A DNA stretch of 64,000 nucleotides from Mycolicibacterium llatzerense. Its GTDB lineage: Bacteria > Actinomycetota > Actinomycetes > Mycobacteriales > Mycobacteriaceae. The notes below the pieces were generated by a model. It worked only from the letters and a program-made list of their open reading frames with translations, had not been told where the DNA came from and did not search any database. The position numbers and the translations under genes were made by a program. This document shows, piece after piece, positions 9,612 through 18,446 of the stretch; position 1 is the first letter of the stretch; each line of letters starts with the position of its first letter. Location of the stretch: NCBI RefSeq assembly GCF_000878195.1, contig NZ_JXST01000007.1:62001-126000 (forward strand), in the 5' to 3' direction.

Positions 9612-10712
9612 ATGGCGAGGATTGAAATTCCCTATCTCCATAGGAGAGGAGGGCACTGTGGTTCCGGTGCGCTGCGTGACCTTACTGAATGGGCACAACT
9701 AGGATGGGGGACAGAAACACTCAGTGAAGGATTGGTCTTCACCCTCGGCGGAGCCTTGGACTTCTCGTACGTCCGCTCTACGCAATTGTTTCCCCAGATC
9801 TACCTGGTAGGACGAGGAAGCGACCTGGAAAAAGACTACCTCTCCCGAGTTGGTGCAAACTGCGTCGTGCGATCGACCGATGACGCAGACGTGGGATGGT
9901 CATTTGTTACCGACGAAGTCGACAAGGGCCGACCCGTCATGGTCTGGGCTGACATCGGCGAACTTCCTTACCTGCGCGTCCGATTGCACATGAGCCGTCA
10001 CGACATCGTCATCACCGGATATGATGACGAACAAGGGGTTGCCTATGTGGTCGATAATGACCGCGAGACCACCCAAACGGTGGCTTATGATGACCTGCGC
10101 CGGGCGCGGTCCTCGGTAGGGTTCCCTACACCGACCCGGCACACCACATATCACGTCGACTGGCCGGAGCGAGTGCCCGACCTTGGGCCGATTGCCGCCA
10201 CTGCATTAGCCGCGAGCGCAGCTTTCATGCGCGGCGGTGCCGTAGGTGCGCCGCTACTGCGCATCGAGGCAGCTGAAGTCGAGGCTTCCGGTTTGAAGGG
10301 TGTGCAGGAGTTCGCCGATGACGTACGGCATTGGCCAACGGTGTTTGATGACGACGCCCTGACCGCGGCATTGTTCGGGCTCGGGGCGTTCATCGAGAAA
10401 GCCGGAACCGGTGGCGGGCTCTTTCGTATGCTGCAAGCACAAGGTTGCCAGAATATCGCCGATCTCCTCGGGGACGCCGCCGCAGCCGAAGCGGCGGCCG
10501 CGGCCCGACACGCTTCCCAAGCGTGGTCTGAGCTTGCGGCCGCAGCCACCGATGCCGGCACATCGCTACGGAGTCGTAGTCTCGCTGCGGCCAAAATCGC
10601 CGCGACGATCCCGGACTCCGAAACACGCCTCGTCGAAGCCCTCGAAACGGCCAGTCGATCCGTTGGCACTGTCGATACCGGCCTCGAGGCTTATCTGAAA
10701 GGCTATCTGTGA
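9612..10712 (+). CDS. BtrH-N/DUF4872-type protein
   Basis: A 366-residue protein resembling the butirosin BtrH N-terminal domain followed by a DUF4872-like part. The N-terminus has RRGGHCGSGALRDL, with the family's HCGS nucleophile motif near residues 14-17; SRHDIVITGYDD supplies a histidine-aspartate pair near residue 135. BtrH transfers an acyl group from a carrier protein to an aminoglycoside; homologues outside antibiotic clusters are mostly uncharacterised. The C-terminal 170 residues are alanine-rich and probably helical. The ATG follows AGAGAGGAAG. It overlaps the next gene by GTGA. What it acylates or cleaves here is unknown. Confidence 0.8.
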   Translation: MARIEIPYLHRRGGHCGSGALRDLTEWAQLGWGTETLSEGLVFTLGGALDFSYVRSTQLFPQIYLVGRGSDLEKDYLSRVGANCVVRSTDDADVGWSFVTDEVDKGRPVMVWADIGELPYLRVRLHMSRHDIVITGYDDEQGVAYVVDNDRETTQTVAYDDLRRARSSVGFPTPTRHTTYHVDWPERVPDLGPIAATALAASAAFMRGGAVGAPLLRIEAAEVEASGLKGVQEFADDVRHWPTVFDDDALTAALFGLGAFIEKAGTGGGLFRMLQAQGCQNIADLLGDAAAAEAAAAARHASQAWSELAAAATDAGTSLRSRSLAAAKIAATIPDSETRLVEALETASRSVGTVDTGLEAYLKGYL

Positions 10713-11377
10713 GCGACACTTCAAACGAATCGAGTTTCCTGGAGACAACTGGGTTCCTCGATTGGCAGCACGACGATGTACAGCGCTTCACCGAGGACGC
10801 GGTCGGTGACGTTCGTGACCCTGTGCAGAAGGCGAGGTTGATCTTCACCGCTGTGCGGGACAGGATTTGGTACGATCCCTATAGCACCGACGACGATCCC
10901 GAGCATTATCGGGCGAGCTATGTAGCGACAGCGTCGAGGGCGTATTGCATACCGAAGGCGGTGCTGCTGACCGCGGCAGCTCGTGCGGCGGGCATTCCGG
11001 CCCGGCTCGGATTCGCGGACGTGCGCAACCATCTGCAGACCACCACATTGCGTGCCCGGATGGGAGGTACCGACGTGTTCGTCTACCACGGATATAGCGA
11101 ATTACAACTCAACAACCGCTGGGTGAAGGCTACTCCGGCGTTCAATGCCGAGCTCTGCGCGCGATTCGGTGTACCTCCGATCGACTTCGACGGCCACACC
11201 GATGCGCTCCTCCATGCCTACGACGGTGGGGGAAGCCAACACATGGAGTACCTCAACGACCGCGGTTGGTACCACGATCTCCCCTTCACCGACATCGTTA
11301 CAGAGTTGCATCACCGGTACGGCCCGCTCATGGCTGGTGCTGGAGCCCAGCGTGACGCCTTCTCCCAGGAGTTGTGA
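10709..11377 (+). CDS. Transglutaminase-like cysteine protease-fold protein
   Basis: A 222-residue protein with a transglutaminase-like core. The presumed catalytic cysteine is in AYCIPKAVLL near residue 78 and the histidine is in VYHGYSEL. Where the usual aspartate would be expected (WVPLDPT in typical members) it reads WVKATPAF, a variant seen in one branch of this fold. The GTG start overlaps the stop of the BtrH-like gene, so the pair is translated together and may form one pathway or complex. Function unknown. Confidence 0.8.
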   Translation: MSDTSNESSFLETTGFLDWQHDDVQRFTEDAVGDVRDPVQKARLIFTAVRDRIWYDPYSTDDDPEHYRASYVATASRAYCIPKAVLLTAAARAAGIPARLGFADVRNHLQTTTLRARMGGTDVFVYHGYSELQLNNRWVKATPAFNAELCARFGVPPIDFDGHTDALLHAYDGGGSQHMEYLNDRGWYHDLPFTDIVTELHHRYGPLMAGAGAQRDAFSQEL

Positions 11378-11631
11378 GGCGCTGCGGACTGTGTGCCAGT
11401 TCATTGTGACGCGATCTGGCCGGCTATGAATACACTGCAGTCCAAGGGATTACGGGCAGGACCAGATAGCCGACAGTGTCCTAATCGGAAGGTGTGTCGC
11501 AGCGATGATCTCGGCGGGCTAACGAGTCCTACATACATATCTACCGGCGATCAGCCCAGTCGACGCCGGCGCAATTCTTCAGTCGTGTGGTGAACCACGC
11601 GCTACGAGGGTCTATTTAGGAGGGTTTCGTC

Positions 11632-12186
11632 ATCGAAGAGCAAGCGGAAGAAGATTCGGCCATCGCATGGTGGCATAGCTTTCAGGATCGTGCTGTCGCC
11701 GCCGACGGCGACTACCTTGATGCGCACCACCCGTGGTGCCTTGGTTGCGGCACAGACAATCCGCACGGTCATCGCCTGCGAGCGCGTCGGCATGGCGACG
11801 GGGTGGGTGCCAGGCATATCTTCGACGGCAGACATCGCGGCGCACCCGGTATCGCACATGGCGGCGCAGTCATGACCGTACTCGACGACATGGTGGGCAT
11901 GTTGCTGTACGTCGTCGGTGAGATGGCCGTCACCCGCAGGTTCGATACCGAGTTCTACGCGCCGGTGTTGCTGGGGGTCCCCTACGAGGTCAGCGCGGAG
12001 CTGGTGTCCAAGACCGGCCGGAAACTCGAAGTCCGGACAGAATTGCGCGAGGAGACTACCGGTCAGCTAGTCGCGTCCGCCTCAGGGTTATTCGTCGTCG
12101 TCACGATGGCGCACTTCACTAGTTCCATACAGAAGGCGACTTCGACACCCTGCATTGTGCGGTCACCCAGGGAGGGAAGATGCTGA
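11632..12186 (+). CDS. PaaI-type thioesterase with a non-canonical (ATC) start
   Basis: A hotdog-fold thioesterase related to the gene at 14673-15191. The sequence reads CLGCGTDNPHG, then GAPGIAHGGAVMTVLDD with the active-site HGG and aspartate. The coding frame continues upstream to a stop at 11617, but has no ATG, GTG or TTG before GTG 11803, which would remove the CLGCG part. The strong ribosome binding site AGGAGG at 11618-11623 points to ATC 11632, giving 184 residues. Either translation begins at ATC, or a start codon has been lost. The last 25 residues look unnatural and another frame reads better there, so a late frameshift is possible. Confidence 0.6.
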   Translation: MEEQAEEDSAIAWWHSFQDRAVAADGDYLDAHHPWCLGCGTDNPHGHRLRARRHGDGVGARHIFDGRHRGAPGIAHGGAVMTVLDDMVGMLLYVVGEMAVTRRFDTEFYAPVLLGVPYEVSAELVSKTGRKLEVRTELREETTGQLVASASGLFVVVTMAHFTSSIQKATSTPCIVRSPREGRC

Positions 12187-12367
12187 GCACCAGCCTTGGA
12201 GGTGGCGCACGGCTGGCCGCGCGCGTTCCACGTCTCTTACCCCGCTCGACGCAAACATCATCAACGCACTCATGTACCTGGTCGCCGAGGATCACCTCCA
12301 CCAGACGGCGGCCACGGGTCAGCGCCGTCGTATTCGACGGCCCGCGCCCGCGCACAGGAGACCGGTC

Positions 12368-13417
12368 ATGAGCACCTACGGCCTGTCGGTTCTCGGCGCG
12401 GATTTGAAGTCACTGGCCCAGACCGCACACGCCGCCGATGCGGCCGGGTTCGACGCCGTATGGGCCTCGGAGTTCTACTCCCGGTCGGGTTCGATCTCCA
12501 TGGCCGCGATGGCCAACTGCACACAGAACTGCCGGATCGGTTCCTCCATTCTCTACGGCGTCGGCCGAAGCCCCCTGGTGCTGGCCACCGAGGCGCGTGA
12601 TCTCGACGAACTCTCCAACGGACGGCTGGTGCTGGGCATCGGCAACGGCACCAAGCGGATGATGAGCGACTGGCACGGCGTGCCCGACACCTCCGCGCCC
12701 GCGCTGCGGATGGAAGAACTCGTGATGCTGCTGCGCCGGATATGGAACCTGCATGAAGGCCCGATCCATCACGAGGGTCGTTTTTACAGAATGAATCTCA
12801 CGCCGACCGGCGACGTGGGACCCTCCAGCCGGCCGATCCCGATCGTCACCGCCGGTGTCCGGCCCCGGATGTGCGAGGCGGCCGGGCGGGTGGCCGACGG
12901 CCTGGCCGGACATCCCCTGTTCACGACCACCTACGTAGAGGAGATCGTCCGGCCCGCTATCGCCCGGGGTGCCGCGCACACGGGCCGCGACCCCAATGAC
13001 GTGGAAATCATTTCCATGGTGATGTGCGCCATTCACGACGACGCCGAGGTTGCGAGGCGCGAACTGGCGCAGCAGATTGCGTTCTACTCCTCGGTCAAAT
13101 CGTACGAGACGGTACTCGATGTAAACGGCTTCGCCAGCGAAGGCCGAACCATCCGGGAAGCATTCGCCCAGCGCGATTTCCCGGCGATGTTCGCCGCGGT
13201 GTCGGAGGAGATGATCGACACCATGGGTGTCGCCGGGACGGCAGACGAGGTCCGTGAACAACTGAGCCGCTACGACGGCGTCCTGGACCACATCATGCTG
13301 TATTCACCATCGGTTGGCATCGCTCCCGAGCGCGTGCAGCAAAACCTCGACAGCATCATTCGGGAATGCTCGCCCGCCTCGATGTCGCCAGGGCAGTCCG
13401 GTCCACGTTCAATCTGA
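12368..13417 (+). CDS. LLM-class F420-dependent oxidoreductase
   Basis: A 349-residue luciferase-like monooxygenase fold protein. It shows the family opening with GFDAVWASEFY, the substrate/cofactor loop NGRLVLGIGNGTKRMM, and RPIPIVTAGVRPRMCEAAGRVADG. In mycobacteria this group usually uses F420 rather than FMN. ATG 12368 follows CAGGAGA; the longer upstream frame has no good site. It may act on lipids or aromatic compounds together with the neighbouring thioesterase, but there is no direct sign of the substrate. Confidence 0.88.
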   Translation: MSTYGLSVLGADLKSLAQTAHAADAAGFDAVWASEFYSRSGSISMAAMANCTQNCRIGSSILYGVGRSPLVLATEARDLDELSNGRLVLGIGNGTKRMMSDWHGVPDTSAPALRMEELVMLLRRIWNLHEGPIHHEGRFYRMNLTPTGDVGPSSRPIPIVTAGVRPRMCEAAGRVADGLAGHPLFTTTYVEEIVRPAIARGAAHTGRDPNDVEIISMVMCAIHDDAEVARRELAQQIAFYSSVKSYETVLDVNGFASEGRTIREAFAQRDFPAMFAAVSEEMIDTMGVAGTADEVREQLSRYDGVLDHIMLYSPSVGIAPERVQQNLDSIIRECSPASMSPGQSGPRSI

Positions 13418-13464
13418 TCCACGCATTGCCGCCGAAGTTGACCCGTCCCCGTCCGCGGTCGCAT

Positions 13465-13929
13465 TTAGTGCGTCTGTCGCGCCGACCCCGCCGACAGTTG
13501 TGCGGCGTTGTTGACGATGTTGGCGTCGTCGCTGTCGGGGAGGTCGTGGCGAACCACGCGTACCCGCCCCCGGGGTAGGCATGCCATGTAGCCGTGGCGC
13601 TTGCCGTACAACTCCCATGCCGTTTCCTCGGAATCGGGGTCGACGTCGATGCTGTGTCCACGCGAGAACCTCAGGTGTAGCCCTCCATCGTCGCCGGACC
13701 AGGCTTGAGTGCACACCGCGCCGGCGAGGTTCAACAACGGGCGTTCGTCTGTCGCGATCTTGAGTGGATCGATGCGCACCGCTTCTACGGGATACCGGTC
13801 GAACGCAGGCAGTGTCAGCAGCAAGGGACACGAGATGACAATCTCGTTGTAGTCGTCCAGGTCCAGGACCAGGCCGTCGCGCACGGAGACGCGTTGCACG
13901 ACACAATTTTCGATCCATTGGGTATACAT
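13465..13929 (-). CDS. Small conserved actinobacterial protein (DUF6188-like)
   Basis: A 154-residue acidic protein without signal or membrane segments. The opening MYTQWIENCVVQRVSVRDGL and the DLDDYNEIVIS segment resemble a mycobacterial/actinobacterial family I recall as DUF6188; this name is from memory and unverified. It lies between the oxidoreductase and the TetR gene. Its function is unknown. The 75 bp between it and the TetR gene hold a near-perfect palindrome directly after the TetR stop. Confidence 0.7.
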   Translation of the reverse strand: MYTQWIENCVVQRVSVRDGLVLDLDDYNEIVISCPLLLTLPAFDRYPVEAVRIDPLKIATDERPLLNLAGAVCTQAWSGDDGGLHLRFSRGHSIDVDPDSEETAWELYGKRHGYMACLPRGRVRVVRHDLPDSDDANIVNNAAQLSAGSARQTH

Positions 13930-13987
13930 GGCACTCTCCTTCGCCGCGTCATCGAGCCTCGCCCTAAGGGTACTTTAGGTAGCGCTG

Positions 13988-14004
13988 CGATACTACTAGT
14001 ATCG
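13988..14004. promoter_or_regulatory. Palindrome CGATACTA-C-TAGTATCG, candidate TetR operator
   Basis: A perfect 8-bp inverted repeat around one base, immediately after the stop of the KstR-like regulator and about 60 bp upstream of the 13465-13929 gene, whose promoter it may overlap. Related TACTATCG and CGATAC half-sites occur in the promoter region at 15199-15229. Confidence 0.5.
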
Positions 14005-14676
14005 TTATGCGGTTTCCGCGGGTCGTGCGCGGCTGGTCACCACGCGCCGAGTGGCCAGGTCGATGCGTTCGCGGGTAGCGGCGGCCGACGCTCGGTGGCC
14101 ACTGAAGGCCACGAGGTTGGCCAGCCACACGTCGGAGATGATCGCGGCGATGTGTAAATCGGCGGGAGTCGGTTCGCCGCCCCTGAGCGTGCGGGCCAGC
14201 AGGTTCTGAATCTCGGCGGCGGCGCTGTCTAGTTCTGCGGCTGCCCGGGTGTCTGCAACGGCGAAGGCTCGTGTCATGGCTGATGTCAGCCAGGGGTCGC
14301 GCTGCCAGCGGTCATGTAGGTGTGTGGTGAGACGTTCGAGCCGTTCCAGTGGCGTGCCGTCACCGCTAGCCCAGTCGTCAGCCGAGTTGAGTCGGCGAAA
14401 CTCGCGCGTCAGCGCCGCCACCAACAAGTTGGTTTTCGCCGGGAAGTGGCGGTAGAGCGTGCCGACGGCGATACCGGCCCGCTCGGCGACCGACCGCATC
14501 TGAACCGCCTCATAGCCACCTGACGTGGCCACGAGCAGGGCCGCGTCCAGAATCGCTTCCCGGCGCTGGGTGGATGAATGCGAGGCGGGCGCTACAGCGG
14601 TCCGCGTCCGGCCGCCGGCTGAATTTGCCTCCAGCGGTCGGGTTTTGCCATGGCTGCGAGAAAGGGGGAGCGTCAT
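14005..14676 (-). CDS. KstR-like TetR-family repressor
   Basis: A 223-residue TetR protein. The DNA-binding part (about residues 35-80) contains GGYEAVQMRSVAERAGIAVG and TLYRHFPAKTNLLV, and the C-terminal half shows LTSAMTRAFAVAD and HIAAIISDVWLANL. These features follow KstR, the cholesterol-regulon repressor, closely enough to suggest a paralogue that senses a CoA thioester. The known KstR and KstR2 operators are not seen nearby. The ATG overlaps the stop of the upstream thioesterase gene (TCATGA on the plus strand), so the two are cotranscribed. Confidence 0.88.
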   Translation of the reverse strand: MTLPLSRSHGKTRPLEANSAGGRTRTAVAPASHSSTQRREAILDAALLVATSGGYEAVQMRSVAERAGIAVGTLYRHFPAKTNLLVAALTREFRRLNSADDWASGDGTPLERLERLTTHLHDRWQRDPWLTSAMTRAFAVADTRAAAELDSAAAEIQNLLARTLRGGEPTPADLHIAAIISDVWLANLVAFSGHRASAAATRERIDLATRRVVTSRARPAETA

Positions 14677-15191
14677 GATCGCCCGTCGTCGAGGCCGCCG
14701 TGGCGTGAGAACTGTTCGAGAAGGCCGCCAAAAGCACTGACGTCGCCGTGCGCAGCGAAGTGATCCGTGCTGACCGCGACAAATACCGCAGTGGCGGTGA
14801 AGCGGTTGGCCCCATCGGAATCAGTGCCCGTCGCCATGACGTGCAGAGCCCGTCCTTCGCGGGACCGGATGTGGGCGGTGATCCTGTGGGGTTGATGCAG
14901 AGGTACCGGCCGCAGATACTCCACTGTCAGGCTGCGAGTCACCGCTGGTGTGCCGGCGATCCACAATGTGAATCCCAAGACGTCATCGCACGCCGCCGCA
15001 ACTGCTCCGCCATGGGCCAGCCCAGGAGCCCCAATGTGGCGCTCGTCGAAAATCACGTCGGAGTACACCGCGTCGCCGCTGCGGTGCACCACCAACTGCA
15101 GTCCGTGGGGATTGTCCGGGCCGCAACCCATGCACGTTGTCGTGTGCGAAGGTAACCGCTTCGGCAGCGACGCGCTTTCCGGCACAATCAC
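14673..15191 (-). CDS. PaaI-type acyl-CoA thioesterase
   Basis: A 172-residue hotdog-fold thioesterase. It contains CMGCGPDNPHGLQL, then HIGAPGLAHGGAVAAACDD, where HGG and the aspartate form the usual active site. It hydrolyses acyl-CoA thioesters, specificity unknown. It is the first gene of a two-gene operon with the KstR-like repressor and is divergent from another TetR gene. A related gene lies at 11632-12186, so two thioesterases bracket this block. Confidence 0.87.
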   Translation of the reverse strand: MIVPESASLPKRLPSHTTTCMGCGPDNPHGLQLVVHRSGDAVYSDVIFDERHIGAPGLAHGGAVAAACDDVLGFTLWIAGTPAVTRSLTVEYLRPVPLHQPHRITAHIRSREGRALHVMATGTDSDGANRFTATAVFVAVSTDHFAAHGDVSAFGGLLEQFSRHGGLDDGRS

Positions 15192-15198
15192 GCTCCAA

Positions 15199-15229
15199 TA
15201 CTATCGGTTTCGCTTCGATACCGTTAGTA
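15199..15229. promoter_or_regulatory. Candidate operator between thioesterase and TetR gene
   Basis: TATCG at 15202-15206 and CGATA at 15216-15220 form an inverted repeat. With the flanking TAC and the following GTTAGTA, it resembles the palindrome at 13988-14004. It lies just upstream of the thioesterase start and about 60 bp before the divergent TetR gene. Confidence 0.4.
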
Positions 15230-15287
15230 CCACAATGCTAGACTGACAGGACAGCATCGCGTGAAATCGACCGCCGAGGTGAATTGA

Positions 15288-15974
15288 GTGAGCGACAGTC
15301 AGCCAGCGCCGGTCCCTGACGATGACGTGGACCCGCGGCGAATCCGGTCCCGAAATCGACTGCTGGATGCAGCCGCGACCCTTCTGAGCACTGGCGGCGT
15401 GGAAGCCGTCACGATCGATGCCGTCACCAAAGCGTCCAAAGTGGCCAGAACCACGCTTTACCGCCATTTCCAAAGTTCGTCCCATCTGCTCGCAGCCACG
15501 TTCGAGCGACTGCTTCCACAGGTGGCAACTCCAACACCGACCAGCGGCCCTCTGCGTAACCAGCTGATCGAATTGCTAAGCCGCCAAGCCGCTCTTTTCA
15601 ACGACGCGCCACTGCATGTCACGACCCTGGCATGGCTGTCCCTTGGTCCCACCGGCCCGACGAACGAAGCCGATGATCGACACACATCCGGCGCGTTGCG
15701 GGCCCGAGTCGTCGACCAGTACCGGCAACCGTTCGACGCCATACTCTCTAGCCCGAAGGCACAAGCCGAGTTGGAGAACTTCGACCGAGAACTGGCGCTG
15801 TGCCAACTGGTCGGCCCACTCGCCTTCGCCCGAATGACCGGGATCCGCACCATCACTCACGACGACTGCGCCAACCTCGTCGACGACTTTCTCGCCGCCC
15901 ACTGCAAGAGCGACGATGGCGAGACCAAGCGCGTGAAGGCCGCCAGTCTGCATGCAGGGCGACCGCTCGCATAG
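15288..15974 (+). CDS. TetR-family transcriptional regulator
   Basis: A 228-residue TetR protein. The N-terminal HTH region (about residues 20-65) has LLDAAATLLSTGGVEAVTID and KVARTTLYRHFQSS; the remainder is a ligand domain not matched to a known subfamily. The GTG start follows AGGTGAATTGA. It is divergent from the thioesterase/KstR-like operon and may regulate it or itself. The C-terminal 20 residues are basic and probably disordered. Confidence 0.85.
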   Translation: MSDSQPAPVPDDDVDPRRIRSRNRLLDAAATLLSTGGVEAVTIDAVTKASKVARTTLYRHFQSSSHLLAATFERLLPQVATPTPTSGPLRNQLIELLSRQAALFNDAPLHVTTLAWLSLGPTGPTNEADDRHTSGALRARVVDQYRQPFDAILSSPKAQAELENFDRELALCQLVGPLAFARMTGIRTITHDDCANLVDDFLAAHCKSDDGETKRVKAASLHAGRPLA

Positions 15975-16458
15975 CCCTCTAGCACAACGAGTTTCACTGC
16001 GCCCAGTCTGGCTGGTCTTCGAACTTTCCTCTGCACTCCAGTCACGTCGGCGATGGCACCGGCGAAATGTTCGCCGCCACTCGCTAGGGGCCGTGCACGC
16101 AGATCGCAGGCATGCCCACGACGACTATGTCGGGCCAGGCGACGTGAACCGCCTCAGCGTTCGCAGTGCGGTTGCTCGCGTTGAGACCCCGTAGCACTTT
16201 CGTCAATGGCATTGCGGATGGATGCGTGTTTATCGTCCGACGAAAAGTGATCGTGCTGGCCCCAGAGTGCAAGAGGTGTGTCGGAATTGGAGGAACTGGC
16301 TGGCAGGGATGGCTTGGTGGCAAGCGGGGCGGGTTACTCGGCAGTGACGACAGCGGCCGGGGCGCGCCATCGGAAGTGACGCTGAGCGACGCGCGGAACT
16401 GAGACGAATGTGGCTGTGGTCGTGGACCAAACCTCGTGTTGCTTCGTAGGTTGTCGAC
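15975..16458. other. 484-bp gap without a supported gene
   Basis: No open frame here has a convincing start, codon use or family resemblance. The left boundary of the tRNA-Pro element could lie in it, but I found no copy of the tRNA 3' end. Confidence 0.5.
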
Positions 16459-17256
16459 ATGACTGCTGTGTCGAAACTGGAGGCGCGTCGTCGCGCCGTC
16501 GAGGCGCAACGCCGAGCGAACGAAGTGCGAGCGCAGCAGGACCGTGCCAACGCCGATGACGCGACCGCCGTTCGGGCGTTGATCGGACGCCTGCAGGATG
16601 TGGACGAATGGCAGGCCCGTCGCGTCGCGCAGTCTCGCCAGCAAGCGGAGGCGGAGGCGCAGCGCAGGCGCAGCCGCTATTACGCGGAAGCCTGTGCATC
16701 GATCAAGGACATGCGGGAACGTGGCGCGACGTTGGCGGCTATCGCCGAGCTGGTCGGTGTTGATGTCAGAGAGATACGCGCGCTGCTGCGCAGCAAGGCG
16801 GCGAAAACCGTTAAGAAGCAACCGGCTGCGCGCGCTGATGCATGGCGCGACGCTCGTGTGGACACGGAGTGGCCGCGGTGCGTGCGATGCGATGTGTTGA
16901 TGATGGATCCTGAAGACAGGCCACGTCGCGGACGCCGCCGGCTCTACTGCTCGGACACGTGTCGGCGCGACTCATCTGCTGCACGCATGGCTGCCGAGCG
17001 CCACGGAACGCCGATCCGCGTCGTCGAGGTGCCGAGGGCCGGTTCCGCGACCGACCTCGCCCTGACGCCTGAAGATTCACCGGCTCCTGTCCCTGTCAGC
17101 GCGCTCGACGCCGCAGACATTGCCTCCCGGGACGAGCGGGCGCTGTGCACGCTGCTAGCGAGGCTCACGGAACGGGCACGGCACAAGGACCTCGACCGAG
17201 CGACTCTGACGGCGGCGCGTGATCTCGCCAAAGCTGTTTATCCGTATCGCGCCTGA
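16459..17256 (+). CDS. Unrecognised DNA-binding-like protein with a Zn-knuckle
   Basis: A 265-residue protein. Residues 1-80 are highly charged and probably coiled-coil. A helix-turn-helix-like segment, MRERGATLAAIAELVGVDVR, covers about residues 77-96. Next comes a possible zinc knuckle, RCVRCDVLMMDPEDRP followed by YCSDTCRRD (C-x2-C ... C-x3-C). The tail is proline- and alanine-rich. I do not recognise a family. It may be cargo or a control gene of the tRNA-Pro element, but that depends on where the element's left end lies. Confidence 0.65.
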   Translation: MTAVSKLEARRRAVEAQRRANEVRAQQDRANADDATAVRALIGRLQDVDEWQARRVAQSRQQAEAEAQRRRSRYYAEACASIKDMRERGATLAAIAELVGVDVREIRALLRSKAAKTVKKQPAARADAWRDARVDTEWPRCVRCDVLMMDPEDRPRRGRRRLYCSDTCRRDSSAARMAAERHGTPIRVVEVPRAGSATDLALTPEDSPAPVPVSALDAADIASRDERALCTLLARLTERARHKDLDRATLTAARDLAKAVYPYRA

Positions 17257-17564
17257 ACGGCTCAGCAACCGTATCGATCATCTGGTCGTCAACGCCCGTT
17301 GTGCCCGCGTGATGCGCGCTGCGTAACCTGGGTCACGTGGCAGATAACCCGCCAGGCAATCGATGTGCGTCCTGCGCAACATCGGCATCGGCGTTGCCGA
17401 GCGCCCTAGGGCGGATCCGTCGCCAGTGAGCGCAGTCGCTCGTAACCTGCCTTCTGACTCCGCGATCCGGCCGGGAGCGGACCGCGGCGTGCTTCGATAG
17501 GTACGTGGGGCCACCCTGTCCGAAATCAGCTGTGCGATTGGTGAGGCGGACACCCCGAGTGGGT
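17257..17564. other. 308-bp gap between convergent genes
   Basis: This stretch separates two convergent genes. No supported gene, strong hairpin with a T-run or tRNA-like repeat was found. Confidence 0.5.
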
Positions 17565-18446
17565 CTATGCAAACCGTCCGCGCTCGAGAGTCGGCGCTTC
17601 GATGGGTACCGACGCGCGATAGAGTCGCACGGGGCATTTGTCGACCGTGAGGAAATGGATTGGTTCCCAAGTAATCCCGGCGGCGTTCAATGACTTCCGA
17701 TGGGACTTCCATTCGTCGCGAAGCGGTTTCTTCTCCGACGGTCCGAAGCGGACGTCTGTCAGCACGAGTAGTCGCACACGCTTCGGATACAGTGTGGTCC
17801 CCTCGACGATCTCCAAACGAAGCTGTTCGACGTCATCGCACCAGTCCTGCGACTTCTTCGCCTTCGAAATGAGTTTGCGCAGAGCTTCGAATACCGGACC
17901 GGCAAGCGCATCGTGCACAGCAGGCCGGCCAAGTTTGCTGGCAAGGCGCTGTCCGAGAATGAGCTCGTCCTCAATCGAGGCGAACCCCACGACCGGTTCC
18001 TGCGCAGCGAGCAAACCCTTGCTGACCGGAACGATCGCGCGCAGGTCCACGGCCCAAACCGCTCCAGGAACCGGAGGCTCACTTAGCCAGACGTAGTCGG
18101 AGAGCTGATGGTCTTTGATCTGCTGGACCTTCTCCGTCGAAAAGACTGAGATGTCGCGTACCGGGCATGCCTGCACCAGCGGATGCCGCATCCCGGGACC
18201 GCCCGCAATGTCGCAGGTCTGTGACACCACCGCGGCATACCCGCTGTCGCTCAATGGTGCTGACCGAGCACGCACCTCACCCAACGCTCCATCGGCAGCG
18301 GGTTCTCCGGTTACAGGGTCATCTACCCACGCTGGGACGATCCATGCGCCGCGATCCATCGGGAGAAGATGCCCTTGCCGCCACCGCTCCAGAGCGAGAA
18401 GCGTGTGCGGGGGCCATCGCTCCGGCAGGAGTCGATCAATAGTCAC
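17565..18446 (-). CDS. SQTCD-motif protein, third gene of the island cassette
   Basis: A 293-residue protein that I cannot place in a named family. The segment YAAVVSQTCDIAGG near residue 78 resembles the SQtCDi motif I associate with uncharacterised proteins on mobile islands. The C-terminal half is charged and lysine-rich (ISKAKKSQDW). No signal peptide or membrane helix is apparent. The GTG start overlaps the stop of the HTH gene (GTGA), so it belongs to a strictly coupled three-gene operon. By position it could be the effector of a defence or toxin-antitoxin module; no catalytic residues can be proven. Confidence 0.75.
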   Translation of the reverse strand: MTIDRLLPERWPPHTLLALERWRQGHLLPMDRGAWIVPAWVDDPVTGEPAADGALGEVRARSAPLSDSGYAAVVSQTCDIAGGPGMRHPLVQACPVRDISVFSTEKVQQIKDHQLSDYVWLSEPPVPGAVWAVDLRAIVPVSKGLLAAQEPVVGFASIEDELILGQRLASKLGRPAVHDALAGPVFEALRKLISKAKKSQDWCDDVEQLRLEIVEGTTLYPKRVRLLVLTDVRFGPSEKKPLRDEWKSHRKSLNAAGITWEPIHFLTVDKCPVRLYRASVPIEAPTLERGRFA

